A stretch of 64,000 nucleotides of DNA from Paenibacillus sp. MBLB1832. GTDB taxonomy: Bacteria; Bacillota; Bacilli; Paenibacillales; NBRC-103111. The stretch lies in the NCBI RefSeq assembly GCF_032271945.1, contig NZ_CP130319.1:823001-887000 (forward strand). The letters are read 5' to 3'. Both the position numbers and the translations under genes were made by a program. Shown piece after piece: positions 50,571 through 59,046 of the stretch. The notes below the pieces were generated by a model that was not told the DNA's origin, did no database searches, and saw only the letters and a program-made list of their open reading frames with translations. The first letter of the stretch is position 1, and the number at the start of each line of letters is the position of its first letter.

Positions 50571-52064
50571 ATGGAACGGAAAAAGCGCCACATGGAACGT
50601 GTGGAACACGCGAATCAAGCTTTGGAGCAGGCTGCCGAGCTAGTCATTGAGGACCACTTTAGACTAGGCTATCATGTCATGCCTCCCGCGGGCTGGATGA
50701 ATGATCCGAATGGGCTTATTTATTGGAACGAGGAATATCATGTGTTTTATCAACATTATCCTTATGAGCCGAATTGGGGACCGATGCACTGGGGGCATGC
50801 AAAGAGTAAGAATTTGATCAACTGGGAGCATCTCCCTATCGCATTGGCGCCTTCAGAAGCATACGATTGCGGGGAAAGCGGCGGTTATGGTTGTTGGTCG
50901 GGAAGCGCTGTCGATGATAACGGTGTTCTGACGTTAGTCTATACAGGGCATGTCGATGGACGGGAGCCAACGGAGGTTCAGTGCATTGCGACAAGCATGG
51001 ATGGCGTTATTTTCAACAAATCGAGCCTTAATCCTGTTATTGCGGTCGCACCAGAGGATGGCGGTTTCGGCTTCAGGGATCCAAAAGTTTGGCAGCATGA
51101 GGGTCAGTGGTATATGGTTCTTGGTTACGGCAAGGATGGCTTAGGCAAAACGTTGATGTATACATCATCTGATTTGCTGGCGTGGCGTTATCTTGGGGTC
51201 GCTGCAGAAAGTGATGGCACAATGGGCGATATGTGGGAGTGCCCTGATCTATTTCCACTCGGTGATGGAGATGACCACGTGCTGATCATTTCCCCGATGA
51301 ATATGGGTGCAACTAAGACGATGTATCTCACAGGCAAGCTAAGCTATGAAACAGGTAAGTTTGATTACCGTTATGCAGAGCGTTTGGACTATGGGTTTGA
51401 TTTTTATGCGCCACAAACGTTTGTGGATGGGAATGGACGCCGCATCCTAATCGGCTGGATGAACATTTGGGGCGCTCAAATGCCGGAACAAGCGCATGGC
51501 TGGATGGGTGCTTTCACGCTGCCGCGCGAGCTGACACTTGCGGAGGATGGCACGTTGCGCATGCAGCCTGTTGCGGAATTGGTTGCTCTGCGGAAGGAGC
51601 ATCATCGAGTGGAGGGACGCAGCATTGAAGCGGGAGAGATCACTTCGATAGCTGGCGTTCAGGGTAATCAGCTTGAGATTATTGCGGTTTTCGATGCGGC
51701 GCAATCCGAGGGTGAGTTCGGACTTCAACTTCGTTGCTCAGAGGATGGCGCCGAGTATACCGAGGTGATCTACGCGGTAGCTCAGCGGACACTTCGCGTT
51801 GATCGTACGCATTCGGGCGCAGGTGAATCGGGCGTGAGCGAAGTGCAATTAGATCCACTGGAAGATGGCAGCATCAGGCTGCATATTTTTGTGGATCGCT
51901 CTTCCGTTGAATTGTTCGCGAATGACGGAACCAAAACGGTAACGAATCGCATCTATCCGAAGCGGGATAGTCTTGGTGTAAAGCTTTTTGCAAGAGAAGG
52001 CGCAGCATTCATGGAAGGGTTGGATGTGTGGGAGTTAGCGGAGAAAAAGCCAGCAAACCTTTGA
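50571..52064 (+). CDS. GH32 beta-fructofuranosidase (sucrose/levan-type hydrolase)
   Basis: 497 residues from ATG 50,571; the start is uncertain because in-frame ATGs at 50,550 and 50,592 are possible and the GAGGGG touches 50,571. No signal peptide. The GH32 catalytic set is complete: WMNDPNG (nucleophile Asp), FRDPKVW (transition-state Asp) and MWECPDLF (acid/base Glu). The C-terminal beta-sandwich includes FVDRSSVELFAND. It hydrolyses terminal beta-fructosides such as sucrose or fructo-oligosaccharides in the cytoplasm. Oddly, its last codons and stop lie inside the left arm and loop of the dispersed-repeat hairpin, so its present C-terminus (KKPANL) is encoded by the repeat. Confidence 0.9.
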   Translation: MERKKRHMERVEHANQALEQAAELVIEDHFRLGYHVMPPAGWMNDPNGLIYWNEEYHVFYQHYPYEPNWGPMHWGHAKSKNLINWEHLPIALAPSEAYDCGESGGYGCWSGSAVDDNGVLTLVYTGHVDGREPTEVQCIATSMDGVIFNKSSLNPVIAVAPEDGGFGFRDPKVWQHEGQWYMVLGYGKDGLGKTLMYTSSDLLAWRYLGVAAESDGTMGDMWECPDLFPLGDGDDHVLIISPMNMGATKTMYLTGKLSYETGKFDYRYAERLDYGFDFYAPQTFVDGNGRRILIGWMNIWGAQMPEQAHGWMGAFTLPRELTLAEDGTLRMQPVAELVALRKEHHRVEGRSIEAGEITSIAGVQGNQLEIIAVFDAAQSEGEFGLQLRCSEDGAEYTEVIYAVAQRTLRVDRTHSGAGESGVSEVQLDPLEDGSIRLHIFVDRSSVELFANDGTKTVTNRIYPKRDSLGVKLFAREGAAFMEGLDVWELAEKKPANL

Positions 52065-52103
52065 GTTTGCTGACTTTTTTTGCATCTTCAAAACTATTAA
52101 AAT
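52048..52103 (+). repeat. Dispersed repeat, copy D (partial), acting as GH32 terminator
   Basis: Hairpin AGCCAGCAAAC...GTTTGCTGACT at 52,048-52,073 followed by seven T, then one degraded site CATCTTCAAAACTATT at about 52,084-52,099. It is the right part of the element seen in copies A-C. The T-run makes it a good intrinsic terminator, and it overlaps the GH32 stop codon. Confidence 0.7.
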
Positions 52104-52112
52104 CTCAATGTC

Positions 52113-52145
52113 AAATTGATCTAATCTTGACCTCATCTTGACATG
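52113..52145 (+). promoter_or_regulatory. Direct repeats of OmpR/PhoB type upstream of the secreted-protein gene
   Basis: ATCTTGACCTC (52,124-52,134) and ATCTTGACATG (52,135-52,145) are adjacent 11-base direct repeats, with a weaker third unit just upstream (AAATTGATCTA). Head-to-tail 11-base half-sites ahead of a TATATT-type -10 (52,153-52,158) are the usual binding pattern of OmpR/PhoB-family regulators. The stub of such a regulator lies 1.7 kb upstream. Confidence 0.5.
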
Positions 52146-52196
52146 CTCTCTTTATATTAATACCTGTAACAACAAACAAATCTATGAAATGAGGTA

Positions 52197-52625
52197 ATGA
52201 ACATGGTGAAGAACAAAACAAAATTATTCACTGTACTTGGTATTTCAGCCGTATTGTTAGTGGGGGGTGCTAGTGCTTATGCGGCTAACACTGCCACCGC
52301 AACACCAAAACAAGTAACTGAGGTCGTCCCTGTACAAACAACAGACAAAGTACCAACTCCGCAAGAAATTGAAGCCGTATTAAAAGGTGAACCGACACCC
52401 GCAACGATTAAAGTAGAGGGTTTATTTTCAAGGGATGGTAAGCCTGATTATTCGGCAGATTTTTTCCTAAACGATGAAAAATTAACTGCGTTATTAAAAA
52501 TGAGCGCAGCGGGATTGGGTCTTGCTATTTCGAAAAATATATTGGAATTGCATGGTGTGCCCTATGGCGCGGCGAACACAGCAGACGGGGTTTTGTTTTT
52601 CTTTTATTTACATGTCTATCGCTAA
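52197..52625 (+). pseudogene. Chimera: small secreted protein fused to a histidine-kinase C-terminal tail
   Basis: 142 residues from ATG 52,197. Residues 1-about 102 are a secreted protein with a signal peptide (VLLVGGASAYAAN) and a Thr/Pro-rich mature part that I do not recognise. From about residue 105 the sequence is GLGLAISKNILELHG and GAANTADGVLFFFYL, the G2 box and last strands of a histidine-kinase ATPase domain, without the rest of that domain. The fusion is in frame. The N-terminal part may still be secreted. The kinase tail is a remnant and pairs with the response-regulator stub at 50,366. Confidence 0.75.
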
Positions 52626-52832
52626 AAAAAGTGTATATTGCAACCCGACGATCCGCCCAGCGCGTGCCTGTTAACTGATTGAAATCATGTATATTGTGCC
52701 AGCGCCTAATCACCGAGTAAGATGAGTTCAGTTTAGGAAGAGAGGAAGTGATAGGAAGCATACAGCTCGATTACACCATAGAAACGGCTGATGGAAGGGC
52801 AACTAATCAATGCCTTATGAAAGGAGTTATTT

Positions 52833-55800
52833 ATGATAATGGGAAAACTTCGTTTTTTGAAAGCGCTTTTATTGGTGTTGGCACTGATTGTAAACCTAGC
52901 GGCACTGCCCGTGTCCCCTGCTTATGCGGCAGATGAGTATGACACCTTGCGAGCGAAAATTTATGATTTTACAACTGGGGGCCCTACGTACGATCCGGCT
53001 GATCCAGATATCAGCGTCAAGATTACCAATATTACGACCCTTGCTCAGACGAACTGGGATACGATGAATAAGAGTGCAGGGAGAACTTACCTGTGGAGCG
53101 ACTTGGCCACGACAACGGAATCGGAGCATGTGTCAGGAAGCTATCAACGTTTAGAAGCGATGACATTGGCTTATGTGACCAGAGGCTCAACACTTCAGAA
53201 TAACGGGGCGTTGCTGGCAGATATTATTAGTGCTATGGATTGGATGTACACGAACCGATATAATACCAGCATTCCTAAAAGAGGTTATGATAATTGGTTC
53301 GACTGGCAAATCTCCTCACCACTCAGCATTAACAACATCACGACTTGGATTTATTCCAGTTTAACTTCGACACAGATTAGCAATTGGCACGCCGTGATCG
53401 ACTACCAAGCACTGACTTGGGGGGCTGGCCTGACAGGAGCGAATCGTGTATGGGCTTGCAACATTAAAATTACGAGCGGGATTATTGTGAAAAACAGTGC
53501 CAAAATCATTGAGGGCCGGGACCAGCTTAGTTCGGTATTCGACTATGTGACGTCTGGCGAAGGCATGTATAGCGAGGGTTCATTTCTGCAACATACGGCA
53601 CTCATTCCCTACAACGGTGGATATGGCATAAGCTTACTCGATAATTTAACGAAGGTGATGTACATCGTAGCAGGATCTTCATGGGATATTACGGATCCAG
53701 ATGTCGATAACATTTATCAATGGATTTACAATGCTTTTGAACCTCTTTTTTATAATGACTCCATGGCCGATATGGTCCGAGGACGCAACATTGCAAGAAA
53801 AGCCAGCGATGATCTGGGATTAACGTCAATGGGGGCACTTGGCGCCTCCGTAGCAAGGATGGCTTTGTCCGCTCCTTCCGCCGACGATCGGGCAGCTTAT
53901 AAATCGATGATTAAAAAATGGATGACGGAGGCTACGTCTCCTACCAAGTATGCAGATTTGGTTATGATCAGCTCCATCGTGCAAACGAAACAAATTTTGA
54001 GCGATCCATCCGTTACCACGAGAGATGCGCTTATCATGAACAAACAATACCCTAACATGGCTAGAGCCATCCACCATCGACCAGGCTTTGTTTTTGGCAT
54101 TAGCATGTCGTCCAATAAAATTGCGAATTTTGAAATTGTTAACAATGAAAATTTGAAGGGCTGGCATACGGGGGACGGGATGACCTATCTCTATAATTCC
54201 GATTTAACCCAGTATAAGGATAATTACTGGCCTACCATAAACAGCTATCGTTTGCCTGGCACGACGGTCAATCAGAACACGACAGCAGCAGCGAATGCGA
54301 AAAATCCGAATTCATGGGTCGGAGGCACGGAGATTTCTGGACAATACGGGATCACAGGCATGCAGTACACGGCCAATGGCTATAATCTTACAGCGAAGAA
54401 ATCTTGGTTTATGTTCGATGATGAAATTGTGAATTTGGGTGCAGGCATTACGTCGACAGACAACAAGGTTGTGGAATCCATCGTCGAAAATCGTAAGCTG
54501 AACAGCAGCGGCAACAATGCGCTTACTGTCAACGGTACTGCAAAGTCAACCGCGCTAGGGTGGAGTGAAACCATGACTGGCGTGAACAAGATTCATTTGG
54601 CCGGGAACGTGGCCGGTTCGGACATCGGTTACTATTTCCCGACAGCAGCGACAATCAAGGGATTGCGTGAGGCGCGAACAGACCAATGGTCGAGCGTTAA
54701 CCAGTACTATACAGGCACGGATTACACAACAAACTATACACGCAATTACATGAATCTATGGTTCGATCATGGCACGAATCCGACCAATGCTGGGTACGCC
54801 TATGTGCTGCTGCCGGGTAAGTCAAGCGGGGAATTGGACACCTATGCTGCAAATCCGGAAATCACGGTGGTGGAGAATTCAACAGATGCACAGGCTGTGA
54901 AGGAAAACGCGCTGGGCATACTAGGTGTTAACTTCTGGAATGATGCGGTAAAAACGGTGAGCGGTGTCACCAGTAACAAAAAAGCTTCCGTCATGGTGCG
55001 TACGACCGAGAACGGAACCGAAGTTTCCGTATCTGATCCAACGCTGTCCAATACGGGCACCATTCAACTTACGCTTACACAAAATCTAGGACCAGTTATT
55101 TATAAGGATTCGCGGATCACAGCCAGCACGAGTGGCGGGACGACCACCCTCACCGTCAATGTGAACGGTGCTGGCGGCAATAGCATCAAGGCGTTTTTTG
55201 CAACGCCTACTGGCGTCCCAATTGCTGGCTATACGGTGAATGAAGATTTCAACAGTATGACGCTTGGCGCGCTGACAGGTCAGAACGGCTGGATCTTCAA
55301 CAACGCGGGCGTGGCTGCGAACACTGTTGTTGTGCAGAAGGACAATGGCGCTAACACGGACAAATCGCTGAAAGTAACGACAGCTTCAATTAGCGGAAGT
55401 GCCGAAGCTTATCGTCTGTTTAATGCCCCTCAAGATGGGTACATCATAGCGGAAGCGACCGTAACGGCTGATGACAGCAACTGGAAAAATGCGCTGATCA
55501 TTTCGGACAACAGCTTAACTTCCAATAATGTAGCGGCCCAATTAGTTATGCAAAGCGGCAAAATTTGGGGATATAACGGCAGCACCAAAACCGATGTGTT
55601 AACGGGAATCACCAGCGGTCAGCCGTACCGATTGAAGGTTGTGATTAATGCGTCAACGAAAAAATACGACGTCTACGTCAACGATACGCTGCTCGCCACG
55701 GGTTGGAATTATCGATTCTCAGGCCTGACTGCACTCGACAAGGTTTCTACCTCCATCGCTGGGAATGCCAGCTCGATGAGTGTGGACGATGTGAAAGTAG

Positions 55801-56402
55801 CATATAAGCCCCTTACGTTAACTTCTCTAATCGATGAGAACTTTAACGGCATGACGCTCGGCAATTTAAATGGGCAAGGCGGTTGGGTGTTCGATAACGG
55901 CGGCGTCACGGGGAATACGGGGGTGGTACAGACGGTGAGCGGATCGGATAAATCTGTTGAACTTACAACAACGACCACCTCAGGCAAAGCTGAAGCGTAT
56001 AAGGTGTTTACCGCACCAGCAAACAGTACGGTCATCGTAGAAGCAACCGTGACCGCCGATGATAACAACTGGAAAAATGCCTTGATCGTCGCGGACAGCA
56101 GTCTCACTTCGAACAGCAGCGCTGCCCATCTCATCATGCAGAACGGCAGAATCTGGGGCTACAACGGTGGTACGCAAACGAATGTGCTGACCTCGATCAC
56201 GAACGGAGAACCTTACCGTCTCAAAGTGATTATCAACACAGCAACGAAAAAGTTCGATGTTTATGTAAACGGCGAGCTGCGAGGCTCACAGTGGAACTAT
56301 CGTTATTCTGGCTTGACCAAGGTCGATAAGCTGAGCACGTCGATCGGCGGCAATGCAAGCTCGATGAGCGTAGATGATGTCAAGGTGAGTTATAATCCAT
56401 AA
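52833..56402 (+). CDS. Secreted polysaccharide lyase family 8 enzyme with two tandem C-terminal modules
   Basis: 1189 residues from ATG 52,833 (AAAGGAG upstream). Signal peptide about 1-33 (SPAYAAD). Alpha/alpha toroid about 40-390 with N204 in GANRVWACN, H254 in LQHTALIPY and the tyrosine of GGYG at 264, ten residues after the His rather than the usual nine; VRGRNIAR supplies the arginines. PL8 beta-sandwich and C-terminal domain about 400-800. Then two homologous modules of about 190 residues (about 803-994 and 1001-1189), each starting EDFN/ENFN-MTLG and containing TVTADD-NWKNALI and IWGYNG, like concanavalin-type glycan-binding domains. It should make the first cut in an acidic polysaccharide outside the cell, leaving unsaturated oligosaccharides. 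Confidence 0.9.
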   Translation: MIMGKLRFLKALLLVLALIVNLAALPVSPAYAADEYDTLRAKIYDFTTGGPTYDPADPDISVKITNITTLAQTNWDTMNKSAGRTYLWSDLATTTESEHVSGSYQRLEAMTLAYVTRGSTLQNNGALLADIISAMDWMYTNRYNTSIPKRGYDNWFDWQISSPLSINNITTWIYSSLTSTQISNWHAVIDYQALTWGAGLTGANRVWACNIKITSGIIVKNSAKIIEGRDQLSSVFDYVTSGEGMYSEGSFLQHTALIPYNGGYGISLLDNLTKVMYIVAGSSWDITDPDVDNIYQWIYNAFEPLFYNDSMADMVRGRNIARKASDDLGLTSMGALGASVARMALSAPSADDRAAYKSMIKKWMTEATSPTKYADLVMISSIVQTKQILSDPSVTTRDALIMNKQYPNMARAIHHRPGFVFGISMSSNKIANFEIVNNENLKGWHTGDGMTYLYNSDLTQYKDNYWPTINSYRLPGTTVNQNTTAAANAKNPNSWVGGTEISGQYGITGMQYTANGYNLTAKKSWFMFDDEIVNLGAGITSTDNKVVESIVENRKLNSSGNNALTVNGTAKSTALGWSETMTGVNKIHLAGNVAGSDIGYYFPTAATIKGLREARTDQWSSVNQYYTGTDYTTNYTRNYMNLWFDHGTNPTNAGYAYVLLPGKSSGELDTYAANPEITVVENSTDAQAVKENALGILGVNFWNDAVKTVSGVTSNKKASVMVRTTENGTEVSVSDPTLSNTGTIQLTLTQNLGPVIYKDSRITASTSGGTTTLTVNVNGAGGNSIKAFFATPTGVPIAGYTVNEDFNSMTLGALTGQNGWIFNNAGVAANTVVVQKDNGANTDKSLKVTTASISGSAEAYRLFNAPQDGYIIAEATVTADDSNWKNALIISDNSLTSNNVAAQLVMQSGKIWGYNGSTKTDVLTGITSGQPYRLKVVINASTKKYDVYVNDTLLATGWNYRFSGLTALDKVSTSIAGNASSMSVDDVKVAYKPLTLTSLIDENFNGMTLGNLNGQGGWVFDNGGVTGNTGVVQTVSGSDKSVELTTTTTSGKAEAYKVFTAPANSTVIVEATVTADDNNWKNALIVADSSLTSNSSAAHLIMQNGRIWGYNGGTQTNVLTSITNGEPYRLKVIINTATKKFDVYVNGELRGSQWNYRYSGLTKVDKLSTSIGGNASSMSVDDVKVSYNP
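55239..56399 (+). repeat. Tandem duplication inside the PL8 gene
   Basis: Two in-frame units, about 55,239-55,812 and 55,833-56,399, encode homologous modules; long stretches such as NASSMSVDDVKV occur in both. DNA similarity is high enough to mark a fairly recent internal duplication. Confidence 0.8.
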
Positions 56403-56423
56403 GGCTTATGTGAAGTAATCTCA

Positions 56424-56463
56424 TACAGACACCCCCTGGGAACTCCCCAGGGGGTGTCTGTAT
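56424..56463 (+). terminator. Strong hairpin after the secreted PL8 gene
   Basis: ATACAGACACCCCCTGGGG pairs with CCCCAGGGGGTGTCTGTAT around a short loop, starting 22 bases after the stop. The T-tract is weak but the stem is long and GC-rich. Confidence 0.75.
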
Positions 56464-56560
56464 GTTAATCCTGCAAAGAAATGTAGATTGATGAGGTCAA
56501 TCAAAATCGGTATGTTAAACCTGGAATGATATCCGATTATGAATAAAGAAGGTGTTATGA

Positions 56561-58981
56561 TTGCGCGTATTGCTCACAGACCTACCTTATAGTGAACATA
56601 TAGAAAGTATCCCATCCAAAGAACCTTGGAAACAGACTTCGCGGTGGTCATGTCGTTGGGTGACCTGCGCAGAAGCTGGTAAAGCTCCCTATGTCATCGC
56701 GTACCGTTGCAAGTTCACGTTAAGTGAAGCGCTTCGCATACGCATACACGTATCTGGAGACGAAAGGTATGAGCTATTTCTGGATGATCGAAGGATCGGC
56801 CGAGGCAGCGAGCGCGGAGACCGGAGCAATTGGTTTTATGAGACGTATGAGGTCGAAATGGCCGCTGGCGAACATCAATGGCTTGCGCGCTGCTGGGCGC
56901 TCGGACCGTATAAGCCGTGGGCACAGGTCAGCGTACAGCCAGGCTTCCTGCTTAGTCCAGATGATGAGGCTCTCTCACCTCTGATGGGGACTGGTATAGC
57001 TCGGTGGGAAGCGAAGCCAATGTCGGGTTATCAATTTATCCCGCTGCCCTCCAGCATCGGTACTGGTGCTAAGCTCGATGTTGACGGCGCTTCCTTTGAT
57101 TGGGATGCCCTGTCTGGGGAGGGCGGCGGTTGGCTTCCGGCTGAACCAATGGACTATGGCATCCACAGATCAGACAATTATCATTTGTCATCGACACAGC
57201 GACTTATGCGCCCTGCTAAACTACCCGCGATGCAAGAGGTTAGCTTCCAGCCCAGCGCTGTTCGCTTTGTTGAGCAAGCTGGCAGGTTGGAAGCAGACCA
57301 ACAACCCATTGATGCCAGTCGCGATTTGCAAGAGGATCATGAGATTTGGCAGGGGTTACTGACAGGACGACCGATTTCCATGCCAGCTCACACCCGAAGA
57401 CGAGTCATAATCGATTTAGGCGATTATTATTGTTGTTATCCGGAGCTGGTCGTATCGGGAGGGAAGGGTGCTGTTATTCGACTTCATTGGGAAGAGTCTT
57501 TCTATGAGGAAGCACAAGGCGGACGCAAGTCGAACCGGAACGATATTGGGGGAAAATGGTTTAAAGGCTATGGCGATACGTTTCGTCCAGACGGTGGATC
57601 GAACAGACGCTTCGATTTGTTGTGGTGGCATGCGGGACGTTATGCCGAACTGATCGTGGAGACGGCAAGCGAAGCGGTGGTTTTTCATGCTTTTAACCTG
57701 CTAGAAACGAGATATCCGCTAGAAATGGAAGGTTCCATTCGTTGTAACGATGAACGTTTAAATCAAGTAGTTGCTGCGTCTTTCAGGACGTTGCAAATGT
57801 GCGCACACGAAACCTACATGGATTGCCCCTATTGGGAACAGCTCATGTATGTAGGGGATACCCGCATTCAGTCGTTGATTACCTACGTGAGCACGCTCGA
57901 TGATCGATTGCCTCGTAAAGCACTGGATATGTTCCGTGCTTCTCGGAACAACCATCTTGGCCTTGTGAACTGCGCTTACCCCGATCAAGGCGGCAAACAT
58001 ATTTCCTCCTTCTCCTTGTGGTGGGTGGCGATGGTCTATGATTATGCCCTATGGCGAGGCGACGCCCAATGGATTCGTGCCATGATGAGCAGCGTTCGGG
58101 ATGAGATAGATAAGCTATTGTGCAACCGTTCGGTGAATGGTGCGGTAAGGCTGCCGATTTCATGGAACTTCATGGATTGGCAGACAGCTCCTTCAGAAGC
58201 ATGGAACTTTGGTGAGCCGCCGCATGGAGCGGATCGCTTGAATGCAGCATACAATTTGCAGATGATTCATACGTTAGAGCTGGTCGCTAAGTTGGAGGCC
58301 TACTTAGGTGAAGATGAGTTGGCATCACGAGCAAGGCGGCTGGCCAAGGAGCTAGGCAACGTGGTAGAGCAACTGTTCTGGAACGAGGAGAGAGGACTGT
58401 TTGCCGATGACACTGGACATCAGCATTATTCGGAGCATCCTCAGGTGCTTTCCATCTTATGTGAGTCGATTTCACCAAGACGAAACGGCCGACTTGTACC
58501 TGACATGCTGAAGGCCACCGACCTCATGCGCACAAGCATTTATTTTGATCACTATACGTTCGAAGCGTTAGCGTCTGCTGGCCATAGTGATGCACTGCTC
58601 ACCAGACTCGAGCCATGGTTTGGCATGGAGGCGAGCGGTCTTCGAACGACACCAGAAATTTTCCTGGATACGACGCGTTCGGACTGTCATGCGTGGGGGG
58701 CTCACCCGATCTACCATATGTACACCAACTTGCTTGGCATTCGCCCAGCATCGATGGGTTTTACATCGGTCGGTATTCGACCGCAGCTGGGATCGCTAAC
58801 CTGTCTTCACGGCAAGCTTCCGCACCCGAATGGATTTATTGAAGCGAAGGTGGAGCGTCAGGGAAGCCAGTGGCTCGTTGAAGTGAATCTGCCGAGAGGT
58901 TTGCCCGGCAATTTGGTGTGGGGGAATAAAAGGTATCCCTTGCGGGAGGGGCGGAATGAATTTAGCATTCCGATATACTGA
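56561..58981 (+). CDS. Alpha-L-rhamnosidase (GH78)
   Basis: 806 residues, TTG start at 56,561 with GAAGGTG upstream; no signal peptide. Two N-terminal beta-domains (VSGDERYELFLDDRRIG is the typical first module), then an alpha/alpha barrel from about 390 with ETYMDCPYWEQLMYVGDTRIQ, the GH78 motif that carries an active-site Asp, NWNFMDWQ-type and WNEERGLFADD segments, and a C-terminal beta-domain ending with GSQWLVEVNLPRG. GH78 enzymes release terminal alpha-L-rhamnose. It follows the secreted PL8 after a terminator and fits degradation of a rhamnose- and uronate-containing polymer such as rhamnogalacturonan or gellan-like material. Confidence 0.85.
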   Translation: MRVLLTDLPYSEHIESIPSKEPWKQTSRWSCRWVTCAEAGKAPYVIAYRCKFTLSEALRIRIHVSGDERYELFLDDRRIGRGSERGDRSNWFYETYEVEMAAGEHQWLARCWALGPYKPWAQVSVQPGFLLSPDDEALSPLMGTGIARWEAKPMSGYQFIPLPSSIGTGAKLDVDGASFDWDALSGEGGGWLPAEPMDYGIHRSDNYHLSSTQRLMRPAKLPAMQEVSFQPSAVRFVEQAGRLEADQQPIDASRDLQEDHEIWQGLLTGRPISMPAHTRRRVIIDLGDYYCCYPELVVSGGKGAVIRLHWEESFYEEAQGGRKSNRNDIGGKWFKGYGDTFRPDGGSNRRFDLLWWHAGRYAELIVETASEAVVFHAFNLLETRYPLEMEGSIRCNDERLNQVVAASFRTLQMCAHETYMDCPYWEQLMYVGDTRIQSLITYVSTLDDRLPRKALDMFRASRNNHLGLVNCAYPDQGGKHISSFSLWWVAMVYDYALWRGDAQWIRAMMSSVRDEIDKLLCNRSVNGAVRLPISWNFMDWQTAPSEAWNFGEPPHGADRLNAAYNLQMIHTLELVAKLEAYLGEDELASRARRLAKELGNVVEQLFWNEERGLFADDTGHQHYSEHPQVLSILCESISPRRNGRLVPDMLKATDLMRTSIYFDHYTFEALASAGHSDALLTRLEPWFGMEASGLRTTPEIFLDTTRSDCHAWGAHPIYHMYTNLLGIRPASMGFTSVGIRPQLGSLTCLHGKLPHPNGFIEAKVERQGSQWLVEVNLPRGLPGNLVWGNKRYPLREGRNEFSIPIY

Positions 58982-58994
58982 ACCGGTTTGAACG

Positions 58995-59035
58995 AAGCGG
59001 CCTTAGTCCTGAATTCTATCGGACTAAGGCCGCTT
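58995..59035. terminator. Bidirectional terminator between convergent genes
   Basis: A perfect 15-base-pair stem AAGCGGCCTTAGTCC / GGACTAAGGCCGCTT lies between the GH78 stop (58,981) and the reverse-strand stop at 59,047. Confidence 0.8.
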
Positions 59036-59046
59036 AATTAGCATCC

